Position numbers and translations under genes: made by a program. The notes under the pieces are model-generated. The model made no database searches, was not told where the DNA came from, and was given only the letters and a program-made list of their open reading frames with translations. Positions 34,966 to 44,353 of a stretch of DNA of 59,885 nucleotides are shown one piece after another. Numbering within the stretch: position 1 is the stretch's first letter; the number at the start of each line of letters is the position of its first letter. Origin of the DNA: Janibacter anophelis NBRC 107843 (GTDB lineage Bacteria > Actinomycetota > Actinomycetes > Actinomycetales > Dermatophilaceae). The stretch spans positions 1 through 59,885 of the forward strand of contig NZ_BCSQ01000014.1 in assembly GCF_001570945.1 (NCBI RefSeq), read 5' to 3'.

Positions 34966-35606
34966 GCGTTTCTCCTTGGGGTGCTCGTCGATGACGAGGT
35001 CGTGTCCTCACGACCGGCCCGGGAGGCCGACGTGTTCTTGGAGCCCGACGACGCTGCCGAGCCCTTCGTGCTGACCGCGGTCTTCTTCGCGGTGGTCTTC
35101 TTGGCGGCGGACTTCTTGGCAGTGGTCCGCTTCGCCGGGGTCCGCTTGGTCGCGGTCCGCTTCGTCCCCGTGGCCTTGCCGGCCGAGCGCTGGGCGGAGG
35201 TCTTCGCGGCCGGTGCGCGGCCCCCTTCGCCCGTGGTCGCGCCGACGAAGGAGTCGTAGATCTCCAGCAGCGTCTGGCGCTGGCGGGCGGTGAGGGCGGG
35301 GTCGCTCGAGATCGCCGCGCGGGTCGTGGCACCGACCTCTGACACGCTGTCGCTGGGGTCGAGCAGACCGGCCTGGACGTAGAGGGTCTCGGCGGAGATC
35401 GACAGGCCCTTGGCGATCTGCTGGAGGATCTCGGCGCTCGGCCGCTTGACCCCCCGCTCGATCTGGCTCAGGTAGGGGTTGGAGATCCCGGCGATCGCCG
35501 ACAGCTGCCGCAGGGACAACTTCTTGGTGAGTCGCTGCTCGCGCAGGTACTCGCCGAGGTTGTTGCCCAGGTTGCCCGGCAGGGCGTCCAACGGGTTCTT
35601 CGACAT
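34962..35606 (-). CDS. XRE-type regulator with histone-H1-like C-terminal tail
   Basis: A 214-aa protein. HTH (about 14-70): LGEYLREQRLTKKLSLRQLSAIAGISNPYLSQIERGVKRPSAEILQQIAKGL. A short helical region follows to about 120. The C-terminal 80 residues are Lys/Ala/Thr-rich (TKRTATKRTPAKRTTAKKSAAKK), then Ser-rich. ATG 35606 follows TGGAGGC. The regulator probably controls itself and the coupled HbhA-like gene. The basic tail is unusual for XRE proteins and may give non-specific DNA binding. Confidence 0.85.
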   Translation of the reverse strand: MSKNPLDALPGNLGNNLGEYLREQRLTKKLSLRQLSAIAGISNPYLSQIERGVKRPSAEILQQIAKGLSISAETLYVQAGLLDPSDSVSEVGATTRAAISSDPALTARQRQTLLEIYDSFVGATTGEGGRAPAAKTSAQRSAGKATGTKRTATKRTPAKRTTAKKSAAKKTTAKKTAVSTKGSAASSGSKNTSASRAGREDTTSSSTSTPRRNA

Positions 35607-35726
35607 GCCTCCAGTGTGCTTGCTCCAGTTAGCACGTGCAAGCCACGGACAGCAGAGGTGAGGGAACTCACGGCGGGCCGGGATGTCCCGCGTCGGCCGG
35701 GTTGGTCACCGCGGGCCGGGTCGTGT

Positions 35727-35790
35727 CCCGGCCCGGTCGGGGTTTCCCGGCCCGGTCGGGGTTTCCCGGTCCGGTCGGGGTTTCCCGGTC
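35727..35790. repeat. 19-bp tandem repeat array (3.4 copies)
   Basis: Units CCCGGCCCGGTCGGGGTTT at 35727, 35746 and 35765 (third with one substitution), then a partial copy. It lies 120-180 bp upstream of the XRE start and touches the stop codon of the ygfZ-like gene. The rest of 35607-35726 carries looser GGCCGGG copies; no gene is seen. Confidence 0.9.
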
Positions 35791-36808
35791 AGCGCGGGAC
35801 GATCGGGGTCTGCGCGGCGGCGATGTCGGGCGCGACGAGCAAGTCGGCGGCGTCGTCGGTGTTGCGCTTGAGGACGGCCAGCGCGATGGGTCCGTCGTCG
35901 TGGTGGCGGGCGACGGACGTCAGGCGCCCGACGACCTTGTCACCGAGCAGCACCTCGGCACCGACGTCGGGGAGGGTGTGCCCGGAGCCGTCGAGGTGGA
36001 GGAAGACCAGCCGGCGCGGCGGGCGGCCGAGGTTGTGCACGCGGGCGATCGTCTCCTGCCCGCGGTAGCACCCTTTGTGCAGGTGCACGGCGGTGCGCAG
36101 CCAGTCCAGCTCGTGAGCGATCGTGCGGTGGTCGGTCTCCGCCCCGTGGCGCGGGCGCCAGGCCGCGATGCGCAGTGCCTCCGCTGCCCAGGTGCCGACG
36201 AGCTCACGGTCACCGACGGCCGCGGCGACGTCGCCGACGGGGACGATCACCTCACGCCACCGGCGCTCCCGCCCCGGGTGCTCTTCGGCGACGGGGCCGT
36301 AGAGAGCGGAGTCGCCGACGAGACGGGGCCACGGGTCCACCCATGTCGGGGGCTCACCCTCTCCCCCTTCGCGGTCGACGGTCTCACCGAGCACGGCGTA
36401 CGCGTCGGAGACGTCCGCGACCTCCACCCGGAGCATGAACCGCATCGAGTCCAGCCACGCCGCGAGCGCCGGCGCGGTGCCGGGCTCGACCGTGACCCAC
36501 GTCGTCCCGCCGTCGTCGACGACGTGCAGGGCGTGCTCGACGTGCCCCTTGGGGGTGAGGACGAGCGACTCCGCCGACGTGCGCGGGGGCAGGTCGGCCA
36601 GCTGCTGGGAGGTGAGCGAGTGCAGCCACGACAGCCGGTCGGGGCCGGTGATGGTGACGACCCCGCGGTGGGAGAGGTCGACGACACCCAGGCCCTCGGC
36701 GAGCAGTCGTTGCTCCCGCATGGGATCGCCGTAGTGGGCGGCCACCCCGGCGTCGATCCCCTCGCCGGGGACGGCGCCGGGGGCCTGCAGCAGGGGTGAA
36801 GCGGTCAT
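35789..36808 (-). CDS. ygfZ: YgfZ/GcvT-domain folate-binding protein
   Basis: A 339-aa protein related to the T-protein of glycine cleavage. The diagnostic YgfZ motif KGCYRGQET is present at about residue 238, with downstream RPPRRLVFLHLDG. YgfZ uses folate to help assemble or repair certain Fe-S clusters. The start is ATG 36808, with TAGATT 7 nt upstream (longer frame begins 36817). No other glycine cleavage gene is near. Confidence 0.9.
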   Translation of the reverse strand: MTASPLLQAPGAVPGEGIDAGVAAHYGDPMREQRLLAEGLGVVDLSHRGVVTITGPDRLSWLHSLTSQQLADLPPRTSAESLVLTPKGHVEHALHVVDDGGTTWVTVEPGTAPALAAWLDSMRFMLRVEVADVSDAYAVLGETVDREGGEGEPPTWVDPWPRLVGDSALYGPVAEEHPGRERRWREVIVPVGDVAAAVGDRELVGTWAAEALRIAAWRPRHGAETDHRTIAHELDWLRTAVHLHKGCYRGQETIARVHNLGRPPRRLVFLHLDGSGHTLPDVGAEVLLGDKVVGRLTSVARHHDDGPIALAVLKRNTDDAADLLVAPDIAAAQTPIVPR

Positions 36809-36815
36809 GCCCACC

Positions 36816-36858
36816 AATCTACGACGTACAGGCCCGTCCCAGCACGGCCGCCTACGAT
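36816..36858. promoter_or_regulatory. Divergent leaderless promoters (ygfZ and LCP gene)
   Basis: AATCTA at 36816-36821 (minus TAGATT, 7 nt to ATG 36808) and TACGAT at 36853-36858 (6 nt to ATG 36865). Confidence 0.6.
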
Positions 36859-36864
36859 GGGCGC

Positions 36865-37869
36865 ATGCTCGAAGAGTTCGAGGACACCGACAACACCGTC
36901 GACGAGTCCCGCAGCACCGGCCGCCGTCGTCGCATGGGCCGGGGACGGCGGGTTGCCGTCTCGCTCGTGGCCTTCCTCCTCCTGCTCGTCGTGGGCATCG
37001 TGGGGTACGGCTGGTTCCTCAGCTCCAAGGTCGACCGCAATCTCGCCCGCGAGGACCTCCTCGGCTCCTCGGCCGACCAGACGGCGACGACCCAGGGCAA
37101 GAAGCTCGTCACGGACAAGGGCACCAACTACCTGCTCATCGGCTCCGACGCCCGGCCCGGCGAGACCGCGAGCCGGTCCGACGTCATCCAGCTCGTGCAC
37201 GTCACCGAGGCGCGTGACGAGATCTGGATCATCCACTTCCCCCGTGACCTGTACGTCCCCGTGCCCGGCCACGGCGAGGACAAGATCAACGCCGCCTACG
37301 CGTACGGCCAGTCGCCGCTGCTCGTGAGCACGATCCAGGACCTCGTGGGCGTGAAGATCGACCACATCGCCAAGACCGACTTCGAGGGCTTCAAGAACCT
37401 CACCGACGCCCTGGGCGGCGTCCGCATCAACAACCAGCAGGCCAGCCCGAAGTACCCCGCCGGCCCCGTCGACCTCGACGGAGAGCAGGCGCTCGAGTAC
37501 GTCCGCGAGCGCAAGACCCTCGCCGAGGGCGACATCTCCCGCGGGCAGCGCCAGCAGGCCTGGCTCAAGGCGATGATGTCCGAGACCCTCAGCCCCGGCG
37601 TGCTGCTCAACCCGAGCAAGCTCAACGGCGTCATCGACGCCGGCACCAAGCACACGACGGTCGACAACTCCCTGTCCACCGGCACGATCCGCCGCGAGGC
37701 GATCCGCATGCGCGGCATCCGCGGCGACGACATCCACTTCGTCACCGCACCGTTCAGCGGCTACGGGACCGCGCCCAACGGTGGCGCGATCGACATCCTC
37801 GACGAACAGGGCATGTCCCGCCTGAGCGACGCCCTGCGCACCGACGACATGGCCTCGTACGAGGGGTAG
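36865..37869 (+). CDS. LytR-CpsA-Psr (LCP) family cell-wall ligase
   Basis: A 334-aa protein. Cytoplasmic basic head, one membrane helix (about 30-53), then the LCP domain (about 95-250) with NYLLIGSDARPGE, SDVIQLVHV and the arginine motif IHFPRDLYVPVPG. LCP enzymes attach secondary wall polymers such as arabinogalactan or teichoic-type glycans to peptidoglycan from lipid carriers. ATG 36865 is preferred over the longer frame because TACGAT is 6 nt upstream. Confidence 0.9.
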   Translation: MLEEFEDTDNTVDESRSTGRRRRMGRGRRVAVSLVAFLLLLVVGIVGYGWFLSSKVDRNLAREDLLGSSADQTATTQGKKLVTDKGTNYLLIGSDARPGETASRSDVIQLVHVTEARDEIWIIHFPRDLYVPVPGHGEDKINAAYAYGQSPLLVSTIQDLVGVKIDHIAKTDFEGFKNLTDALGGVRINNQQASPKYPAGPVDLDGEQALEYVRERKTLAEGDISRGQRQQAWLKAMMSETLSPGVLLNPSKLNGVIDAGTKHTTVDNSLSTGTIRREAIRMRGIRGDDIHFVTAPFSGYGTAPNGGAIDILDEQGMSRLSDALRTDDMASYEG

Positions 37870-37886
37870 GCCCCAGCTCGAGCCCC

Positions 37887-37922
37887 CATTGCCCTGTGGC
37901 AATGCAGCCTCTTGACGTCAAG
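37887..37922. repeat. Adjacent hairpins downstream of the LCP gene
   Basis: CATTGCC/GGCAATG hairpin (37887-37904, centre 37895.5) followed by the 12-bp palindrome CTTGACGTCAAG (37911-37922, centre 37916.5). Together with copy B their centres step by 21 bp. Either could terminate the LCP transcript. Confidence 0.7.
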
Positions 37923-37924
37923 GC

Positions 37925-37990
37925 TTTGCATCTCCCCGGGGAGATGCGCGGTCCTGGCGTCGAGAGCGGGCATTCGCCCGGGGAGATGCT
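37925..37990. repeat. Paired palindrome element, copy B
   Basis: GCATCTCCCCGGGGAGATGC centred at 37937.5 and a related CATTcgCCCGGGGagATG centred at 37979.5 (42 bp apart), with a TCGAGnGCG linker as in copy A at 23144-23212. Lies between convergent LCP and nitrobindin genes. No gene in 37870-38013. Confidence 0.75.
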
Positions 37991-38013
37991 TGGGCGAAGG
38001 GGGCGGGGCCGCG

Positions 38014-38508
38014 TCAGTCGACGCGCTTGAGCTCTGCGGACAGGTGGCTCGTCAGGGGCTGACCCATCGCGGCCATGTCCATGACCCACATGAGGTTGGA
38101 CTGCACGAGCCCGTACATCCGCTTGGCCGCCGTGTAGTCCTTGGCGTGGGGGCTGCGCAGGACGCCGTCCGTCTGCAACTCGATGCGTCCCGGCTCGACG
38201 GTGCCGTAGTACAGCTCGACGATGCCCGTCGGGTGGGTGAGCAGCAGCTCGGCCTCGCCCTCGCCGGCCGGGCGCCAGAAGCCGAGCTCGGTGCCGGACG
38301 GGCGCACCTTGTTGCCGGCGTCGTCGAGGATCCACGACTGGCTCTCCCACCGCAGGAAGGGGCGGCTGTCATGGCTGACGACGATCTCTTGGCCGAAGTT
38401 GGCCGACTCGATCGTCGGGTAGCCGAGGACGCCGGCGCCCTCCCAGCGGCCGACGAGCCAGGCCAGGGGTGCGATGTCGGGGTGGATCGTGGGGTCGAGG
38501 GTGAACAC
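38014..38508 (-). CDS. Nitrobindin-like heme-binding beta-barrel (DUF1794)
   Basis: A 164-aa ten-strand barrel. WLVGRWEGAGVLGYPTIE near the start matches the family's G-x-W-x-G-x-G-x-x-x-Y-P-T-I signature, and HLSAEL near the end carries the expected proximal His region. Such proteins bind ferric heme and can isomerise peroxynitrite. GTG 38508 is chosen because a TACGAT box at 38516-38521 overlaps the alternative ATG 38517. Confidence 0.85.
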   Translation of the reverse strand: MFTLDPTIHPDIAPLAWLVGRWEGAGVLGYPTIESANFGQEIVVSHDSRPFLRWESQSWILDDAGNKVRPSGTELGFWRPAGEGEAELLLTHPTGIVELYYGTVEPGRIELQTDGVLRSPHAKDYTAAKRMYGLVQSNLMWVMDMAAMGQPLTSHLSAELKRVD

Positions 38509-38515
38509 CCGCCCC

Positions 38516-38521
38516 ATCGTA
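38516..38521 (-). promoter_or_regulatory. -10 box of the nitrobindin-like gene
   Basis: TACGAT on the minus strand, 7 nt before GTG 38508 and overlapping ATG 38517, so it decides the start. Confidence 0.5.
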
Positions 38522-38543
38522 GGGCCGTCCGGTGGGAGCGTGC

Positions 38544-39383
38544 CTACGCGAGCGGGAGGCGGGCGACGAGGTGCACCAGCGGCGCGACGAGCAGCACCGA
38601 GGCCGCACCCGCCGCGACGGCGGCCGGCACCCCGGCGACCGTGGGCTGCTGGGACATGGCACGGCGCAGGGCGACCGCGGCCCCGGCCCCCGTCACTCCG
38701 AGCAGCGCCGGCCAGGCGTCGAGGGTGCCGCTCACGACGAGGTGGACGACGACGGCGGCGATCCCACCGGCGAGCATCGCGGCCGGGATCATCCAGCGGG
38801 TGCGCCCCGGGCGCTCCAGGACGAGGTCGACGAGCGCCGCGACGGCCAGCGCGACACACACGACGACCACGGGGCCGCCCCCACCGAGGAAGACCGTGCT
38901 GACGAAGAGCGCCCCGCCACCGATGGTCAGCACCCCCAGGGCCGTGGCGGTCAACGTCTGCGCCAGCTGCTCCCGCGCCGACGCCTGGACGAGCGGGTGC
39001 AGGCACATCGCCACGACACCGAGCGCCATCGCCGCGGGGACGTGCTCGAGGTACGGCTCCTCCCCCTGCACGAGCAGGGCCGCGCCGACCGCCAACGAGG
39101 TCACGGCGAGGACGACAGAGGTCCCCACGGGCGTGCGGGACCCGAAGAGGCGCGGCCACCCCGCCGACACGGCGAGCCCGGCGACGACGATGGCGACGAT
39201 CTCCACGACACGGCGGCCCGACCCGGCCGCCGCGGCCAGGGTCAGCGCCACGACGACGGTGGCGGCGGTCATCACCGGCCTCGGCCGCGCACCGGCGGCC
39301 GAGGGGTCGACCGGGACGGCCGCGTCGCGCAGCGCGCGCCGCGAGGCCCGGGTCTCGTGCTCAGCGGGAACGTCGGTGGTCAC
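38544..39383 (-). CDS. Polytopic membrane protein, unknown function
   Basis: A 279-aa protein with roughly eight to nine hydrophobic helices after a 35-residue polar head (helices between about 38 and 275). Charged residues are few and no transporter motif is visible. Divergent from glnR. TACCCT at 39391-39396 is 7 nt before GTG 39383. Confidence 0.75.
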   Translation of the reverse strand: MTTDVPAEHETRASRRALRDAAVPVDPSAAGARPRPVMTAATVVVALTLAAAAGSGRRVVEIVAIVVAGLAVSAGWPRLFGSRTPVGTSVVLAVTSLAVGAALLVQGEEPYLEHVPAAMALGVVAMCLHPLVQASAREQLAQTLTATALGVLTIGGGALFVSTVFLGGGGPVVVVCVALAVAALVDLVLERPGRTRWMIPAAMLAGGIAAVVVHLVVSGTLDAWPALLGVTGAGAAVALRRAMSQQPTVAGVPAAVAAGAASVLLVAPLVHLVARLPLA

Positions 39384-39390
39384 GGGGCAG

Positions 39391-39416
39391 AGGGTAGCCG
39401 GGCCCGAGGATATTCT
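39391..39416. promoter_or_regulatory. Divergent promoter region of glnR and the membrane protein
   Basis: Minus TACCCT (39391-39396) and plus TATTCT (39411-39416) lie 14 bp apart. The plus box is 5 nt from GTG 39422 and 8 nt from ATG 39425, so either start of glnR is possible. Confidence 0.5.
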
Positions 39417-39421
39417 GTCCG

Positions 39422-40129
39422 GTGATGGCCAGACTCCTGCTCCTGACGGACGACCTGGCGCCGAGCGCCGAGGTGCTCCCGGCCCTCGGGTTGCTGGGTC
39501 ATCAGGTGCGCTCGCTGCCGGCCGAGGTCTCCGCCGTCGTGGACGCCCCCGCGGTCGACGTCGTGCTCGTCGACGCGCGCACCGAGCTGGCCCGCGCCCG
39601 CTCGCTGTGCCGGGTCCTGCGCACCACGGGCACGAGCGCTCCGGTCATCGCCGTCCTCACCGAGGGCGGCCTCACGGCCGTCAACGCCGAATGGGCCGTC
39701 GACGACATCCTGCTCGAGTCAGCCGGCCCCGCCGAGGTCGAGGCCAGGCTGCGCCTGGCGATCACCCGGGTCGAGGCGCCCGCCGAGGACGACCACCGCA
39801 TCGTCGCGGGCGACCTGACCATCGACGAGGACAGCTACTCCGCCCGCATCGACGACCGCCTACTCGACCTGACGTACAAGGAGTTCGAGCTCCTCAAGCA
39901 CTTGGCGCAGCACCCCGGCCGCGTCTTCACCCGAGCCCAGCTCCTCCAGGAGGTCTGGGGGTACGACTACTACGGAGGGACCCGCACCGTGGACGTCCAC
40001 GTCCGGCGCCTGCGCGCCAAGCTCGGCAGCGAGCACGAGCAGCTCATCGGCACGATCCGCAATGTCGGCTACCGCCTCGTCGTCACCCGTGAGGACGACC
40101 CGACCCCCGACCCGGCGGTGGTCGAATGA
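39422..40129 (+). CDS. glnR: GlnR-type orphan response regulator (nitrogen control)
   Basis: A 235-aa protein. The atypical receiver ([30 protein letters not shown]) keeps a central Asp but lacks the usual acidic pocket and no kinase is adjacent, as in Streptomyces GlnR. The winged-helix domain (about 125-225) has [52 protein letters not shown], nearly the GlnR family sequence. It would control ammonium assimilation genes. It overlaps mshD (ATGA), the same order as in mycobacteria. Confidence 0.92.
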   Translation: MMARLLLLTDDLAPSAEVLPALGLLGHQVRSLPAEVSAVVDAPAVDVVLVDARTELARARSLCRVLRTTGTSAPVIAVLTEGGLTAVNAEWAVDDILLESAGPAEVEARLRLAITRVEAPAEDDHRIVAGDLTIDEDSYSARIDDRLLDLTYKEFELLKHLAQHPGRVFTRAQLLQEVWGYDYYGGTRTVDVHVRRLRAKLGSEHEQLIGTIRNVGYRLVVTREDDPTPDPAVVE

Positions 40130-41034
40130 CAGCGGGTGCCACCCCCTTCGCCCGTCTGTCCGACGACCACGTGCAGCAGGTGCGCGCCGGCGCCGACCTG
40201 GCCGCCGTGCACGACGGGGTCGCACCCCTGAGCGAGGCCTTCGTCCTCGCCCTCCCCCGCGAGGGCGACCACCTCGTGGTCACCGACGGCGACGCCGTCG
40301 TCGGGTACGCGGCCACCGCCGCGGACGGGTCGCTCGAGGCCTTCGTCGTCCCGGAGCAACGCGGCCGCGGGATCGGCCGCACCCTGCTCACCGCGGCGCT
40401 CGAGCGGCGCCCCGACGTGCGCCCGTGGGCGCACGGGGACCTGCCCGCGTCCCGCGCGCTCGGCGAGCGCCTCGGGCTGCAGGTCGTGCGCGAGCTGCTC
40501 GTCCTCTCCCGCAACGTGCAGCCGGGCGACGAGCAAAACCCGGCCTTCCCCGACGGGGTGCGTCACCGCACCTTCCGCCCCGGCGAGGACGAAGGGAGCT
40601 TGCTCGCCGTCAACGCGGCCGCCTTCGTCGACCACCCCGAGCAGGGCGCGCTCGATGCCCCGGGGCTGGCCGAGCGCATGGCCCAGCCGTGGTTCGACCC
40701 GGAGGGCGTGCTCCTGCTCGAGGACCCGGCACACGGTGAGCGGGTCGTCGGCTTCCACTGGACCAAGATCGACCCCCCGGGCGGTGAGATCGGCGAGGTC
40801 TACGTCGTCGGCCTCCATCCCGACGTGCACGGGCGCGGTCTGGCGGGGCCGCTCACCCGGCTCGGCCTGGCCCACCTGGCCCGACGAGGCGTCACCGAGG
40901 TCGAGCTCTACGTCGAGGCCGACAACCACCCGGCCCTGGCGACCTACCGGCGAGCGGGCTTCACGCGCAAGGCCGTCCATGTCATGTACGCGCGACGCAG
41001 TTCACCGCCGGTTCACGACGCGGTGCAAGGATGA
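40126..41034 (+). CDS. mshD: Mycothiol synthase
   Basis: A 302-aa protein of two fused GNAT domains (about 1-140 and 155-295). The second carries the active acetyl-CoA loop [17 protein letters not shown] and the end motif [13 protein letters not shown]. It acetylates Cys-GlcN-Ins, the last step of mycothiol synthesis. Overlaps glnR upstream and ppk downstream (ATGA). A PHO-box-like repeat is embedded in its last codons (41000-41017). Confidence 0.93.
   Translation: MTAGATPFARLSDDHVQQVRAGADLAAVHDGVAPLSEAFVLALPREGDHLVVTDGDAVVGYAATAADGSLEAFVVPEQRGRGIGRTLLTAALERRPDVRPWAHGDLPASRALGERLGLQVVRELLVLSRNVQPGDEQNPAFPDGVRHRTFRPGEDEGSLLAVNAAAFVDHPEQGALDAPGLAERMAQPWFDPEGVLLLEDPAHGERVVGFHWTKIDPPGGEIGEVYVVGLHPDVHGRGLAGPLTRLGLAHLARRGVTEVELYVEADNHPALATYRRAGFTRKAVHVMYARRSSPPVHDAVQG
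41000..41017 (+). promoter_or_regulatory. PHO-box-like direct repeat before ppk
   Basis: GTTCACC at 41000 and GTTCACG at 41011, exactly 11 bp apart, 14 bp before the ppk start and inside the end of mshD. It would allow phosphate control of ppk within the operon. Confidence 0.6.
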
Positions 41035-43319
41035 GGGCCATGTCGGACGCCTCGAACCCCGCCCCCCGACCCTCGGTGGTGGCGCCCCGCGTCGCAGCCG
41101 CGACGCCGGGGGACGTCACGATCTCCTCCTCCTCGCCCGCGGCCACCAACGAGCTGCGGCCCCGGTCCGCCGACGGGCGCTTCGTGCGCGTGGCCCCGCA
41201 CGAGGAGTCCCTGTCCGACCTGCCGAGCGACCGCTTCCTCGACCGCGAGCTCAGCTGGCTGCAGTTCAACGAGCGGGTCCTGCAGCTCGCCGCCGACGAG
41301 ACCGTGCCGCTGCTCGAGCGAGCCCGCTTCCTCGCGATCTTCACGAGCAACCTCGACGAGTTCTTCATGGTCCGCGTCGCCGGGCTCAAGCGCCGCATCG
41401 CCACCGGCATCGCCGTGCGCAGCCCCTCCGGCCTCGAGCCGCGCGAGGTCCTCGAGCACATCTCCCGGGTCGCCCACGACCTCTCGGCGATGCAGACCCG
41501 GATCTTCGAGGACAGCGTCCGGCCCGCGCTCGTCGACGAGGGCATCAGCATCGTGCGCTGGAGCGAGGTCGAGCCGGCCGAGCAGGAGCGGCTCGGCAAG
41601 CTCTTCAGCGACGAGATCTACCCCGTGCTCACCCCGCTGGCCGTGGACCCGGCCCACCCCTTCCCGTACATCTCCGGTCTCTCGCTCAACCTCGCGGTCA
41701 TCCTCATCAACCCCAAGACGGGCAAGGAGCACTTCGCGCGGATCAAGATGCCGCCCTCGCTCCCCCGATTCCTCAAGGTGCGCCGCGCCAGGGCCTCGGT
41801 GACCTCCGACCTCTTCGAGGCCCGCTTCGTCCCGCTCGAGGACGTCATCGCCGCCCACCTGGACCAGCTGTTCCCCGGCATGGAGGTGCACGAGCACTAC
41901 TCCTTCCGCGTCACCCGCAACGAGGACCTCGAGGTCGAGGAGGACGACGCCGAGAACCTCCTGGCCGCGTTGGAGAAGGAGCTGACCCGGCGGCGCTTCG
42001 GACCGCCCGTGCGGCTCGAGGTCGAGGAGGACCTCGACGACCACGTCATGGAGCTGCTCACCCGCGAGCTCGGGGTCACCCAGGACGAGGTCTACCGACT
42101 GCCGGCACCGCTGGACCTGCGCGGTCTGAACGAGATCGCCGACATCGACCGCACCGACCTGCACTTCCCGCCCTTCGTCGCCCGGACCAATGCCGACCTC
42201 GCGCCGGCCGAGTCGTCCAAGGCAGCCAACCTCTTCGAGCGGATCTCTCGGCAGGACGTGCTGCTGCAGCACCCCTATGACTCGTTCTCCACGTCGGTGC
42301 AGGCCTTCCTCGAGCAGGCCGCGGCCGACCCCCACGTGCTCGCGATCAAGCAGACGCTCTACCGCACGAGCGGTGACAGCCCGATCGTCGACGCCCTCAT
42401 CGACGCGGCCGAGGCCGGCAAGCAGGTGCTCGCCGTCGTCGAGATCAAGGCCCGCTTCGACGAGCAGAACAACATCGAGTGGGCCCGCAAGCTCGAGCAC
42501 GCCGGCGTGCACGTCGTCTACGGCATCGTCGGCCTGAAGACCCACTGCAAGCTGGCCCTCGTCGTGCGCCAGGAGGCCGACGGCCTCAAGCGCTACTGCC
42601 ACGTCGGCACCGGCAACTACAACCCGAAGACGGCCCGTCTCTACGAGGACATGGGGCTGCTCACCGCCGACCCGGAGGTCGGTCAGGACCTCACCCGCTT
42701 GTTCAACCAGCTCTCCGGCCTGGCGCCCCGCAGCAAGTTCAAGCGGCTGCTCGTCGCCCCGCGCAACATCCGCGACGGGCTGGTAGAGCGCATCGAGCGG
42801 CAGATCGAGCGGCAGGCCCGCAGCGGTGACGGGTACGTCGCGTTCAAGGTCAACTCGCTCGTCGACGAGGCGACGATCGACGCGTTGTACCGAGCGAGCA
42901 TCGCCGGGGTGCGCGTCGACATCTGGGTGCGCGGCATCTGCACCCTGCGCCCGGGCATCGAGGGACTGAGCGACAACATCCGCGTGCACTCGGTGCTCGG
43001 ACGCTTCCTCGAGCACTCGCGCGTCTTCCTCTTCGGCTCCGGCGAGGAGCGGGAGGCGTGGTTCGGCTCGGCGGACCTCATGCACCGCAACCTCGACCGG
43101 CGAGTCGAGGCCCTCGTGCGCATCACCCAGCCGCGACACGTCGACCAGCTCTTCGACCTCATGGCCCGCGGCATGTCGGGCGACTACGCCCACTGGTCCC
43201 TCGACGGCGACGGCCGGTGGACCCGGGTCCACCTCGACACCGACGGCGCCCCGCTGCCCGATGTCCAGGCCGCCCTCATCGCGATGCACGCCAAGCGGCG
43301 ACGCAAGGCGCGGCGCTGA
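41031..43319 (+). CDS. ppk1: Polyphosphate kinase 1
   Basis: A 762-aa enzyme polymerising ATP gamma-phosphate into polyphosphate. N-terminal [17 protein letters not shown], head-domain [15 protein letters not shown], and the C-terminal catalytic modules with [16 protein letters not shown], the histidine of [12 protein letters not shown] and [12 protein letters not shown] 65-residue Ser/Ala-rich head precedes the fold. ATG 41031 overlaps the mshD stop; ATG 41040 is also possible. Expected to act with Pst as phosphate store. Confidence 0.95.
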   Translation: MRAMSDASNPAPRPSVVAPRVAAATPGDVTISSSSPAATNELRPRSADGRFVRVAPHEESLSDLPSDRFLDRELSWLQFNERVLQLAADETVPLLERARFLAIFTSNLDEFFMVRVAGLKRRIATGIAVRSPSGLEPREVLEHISRVAHDLSAMQTRIFEDSVRPALVDEGISIVRWSEVEPAEQERLGKLFSDEIYPVLTPLAVDPAHPFPYISGLSLNLAVILINPKTGKEHFARIKMPPSLPRFLKVRRARASVTSDLFEARFVPLEDVIAAHLDQLFPGMEVHEHYSFRVTRNEDLEVEEDDAENLLAALEKELTRRRFGPPVRLEVEEDLDDHVMELLTRELGVTQDEVYRLPAPLDLRGLNEIADIDRTDLHFPPFVARTNADLAPAESSKAANLFERISRQDVLLQHPYDSFSTSVQAFLEQAAADPHVLAIKQTLYRTSGDSPIVDALIDAAEAGKQVLAVVEIKARFDEQNNIEWARKLEHAGVHVVYGIVGLKTHCKLALVVRQEADGLKRYCHVGTGNYNPKTARLYEDMGLLTADPEVGQDLTRLFNQLSGLAPRSKFKRLLVAPRNIRDGLVERIERQIERQARSGDGYVAFKVNSLVDEATIDALYRASIAGVRVDIWVRGICTLRPGIEGLSDNIRVHSVLGRFLEHSRVFLFGSGEEREAWFGSADLMHRNLDRRVEALVRITQPRHVDQLFDLMARGMSGDYAHWSLDGDGRWTRVHLDTDGAPLPDVQAALIAMHAKRRRKARR

Positions 43320-43321
43320 CG

Positions 43322-44278
43322 ATGGCGACGGTCCTGGCGGCAGGCACGCTGCCGTGGCGGCGTCGGCGCGGGCGGCTCCAGGTCGCCCTCGTCCACCGTC
43401 CCCGGTATGACGACTGGTCCTGGGCCAAGGGCAAGCTCGACCGCGGGGAGACCTTCCCCGTCGCGGGTGTGCGCGAGACCCTCGAGGAGACCGGCCTGCG
43501 CGTGCGCCTGGGCCATCCCCTCCCGACGACGACGTACACGGTGGCGAGCGGGTCCGGTCGGGCGGTCAAGGAGGTGCGCTACTGGGCGGCCGAGGTCACC
43601 GGCGGGGACGGGGGCCTGGTCCACGAGATCGACGAGGTGGCCTGGCTCGAGGCCGACGAGGCGCTGGAGCGGCTGACCTACGCGCACGACCGCGCCCAGA
43701 TGGACGCCCTGGTCGCCGCCGACGCGACCGGCACCCTCACGACCTGGCCGTTGGCGATCCTGCGCCACGCCAAGGCACGTCCGCGCTCGAGCTGGGACGA
43801 CGACGACTGGCTGCGGCCGCTCGACGACCAAGGACGGGCGCAGGCAGCCGACCTCGTGCCGCTCCTGGCCGGTTACGGGATCGAGCGTCTCGTGAGCAGC
43901 CCCTCCACGCGCGCCAGCGACACACTGGCCCCCTACGCGACCGCGACCGGCGGGCGGCTGCGGCTCAAGCCCGGCCTGTCCGAGGAGGGCTACGCACAGG
44001 ACCCGAGCCGGGCGGGACACCACCTCGACCGGCTCCTCGAGCGGGGGGTGCCCGCCTGCCTCTGCAGCCACGGCCCGGTGCTCCCCGACCTCGTCAACCG
44101 GTTGCTCGCGCGGGTCGACCCGCGGCTCGCACCCGGCCTGGTCGCCCGCTCGGTCATCGAGGACGTCGCGTCCTCGGGCCTGGCGAAGGGGGAGGTCCTC
44201 GTGGCCCACATCGTGGGCACCGGCGACGGGGCCAGGGTCGTGGCAGCCGAGCGCCACCATCCGCTCGACCGCGGGTGA
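43322..44278 (+). CDS. mutT1: Nudix hydrolase fused to histidine phosphatase (MutT1-like)
   Basis: A 318-aa protein. The Nudix box fits exactly, from GKLDRGE through RETLEETG (about 36-58), and the second half (about 145-300) is an RHG-type phosphatase fold with ILRHAKA and SSPSTRASDT. Mycobacterial MutT1 of this architecture sanitises 8-oxo-GTP and acts on diadenosine polyphosphates. It starts 2 bp after ppk, so polyphosphate and nucleotide metabolism are co-expressed. Confidence 0.9.
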   Translation: MATVLAAGTLPWRRRRGRLQVALVHRPRYDDWSWAKGKLDRGETFPVAGVRETLEETGLRVRLGHPLPTTTYTVASGSGRAVKEVRYWAAEVTGGDGGLVHEIDEVAWLEADEALERLTYAHDRAQMDALVAADATGTLTTWPLAILRHAKARPRSSWDDDDWLRPLDDQGRAQAADLVPLLAGYGIERLVSSPSTRASDTLAPYATATGGRLRLKPGLSEEGYAQDPSRAGHHLDRLLERGVPACLCSHGPVLPDLVNRLLARVDPRLAPGLVARSVIEDVASSGLAKGEVLVAHIVGTGDGARVVAAERHHPLDRG

Positions 44279-44353
44279 AGGGCTACCCGCCGGTCACCCG
44301 CATACATCGACTGTGATGAACTCGCGACCCGAACCACGCACTGTGCAGGTCCG

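Noticed and set aside
37887-37990. A CRISPR array
   Set aside because: Repeats are palindromic but of different sequence, without uniform spacers, and no cas genes are near.
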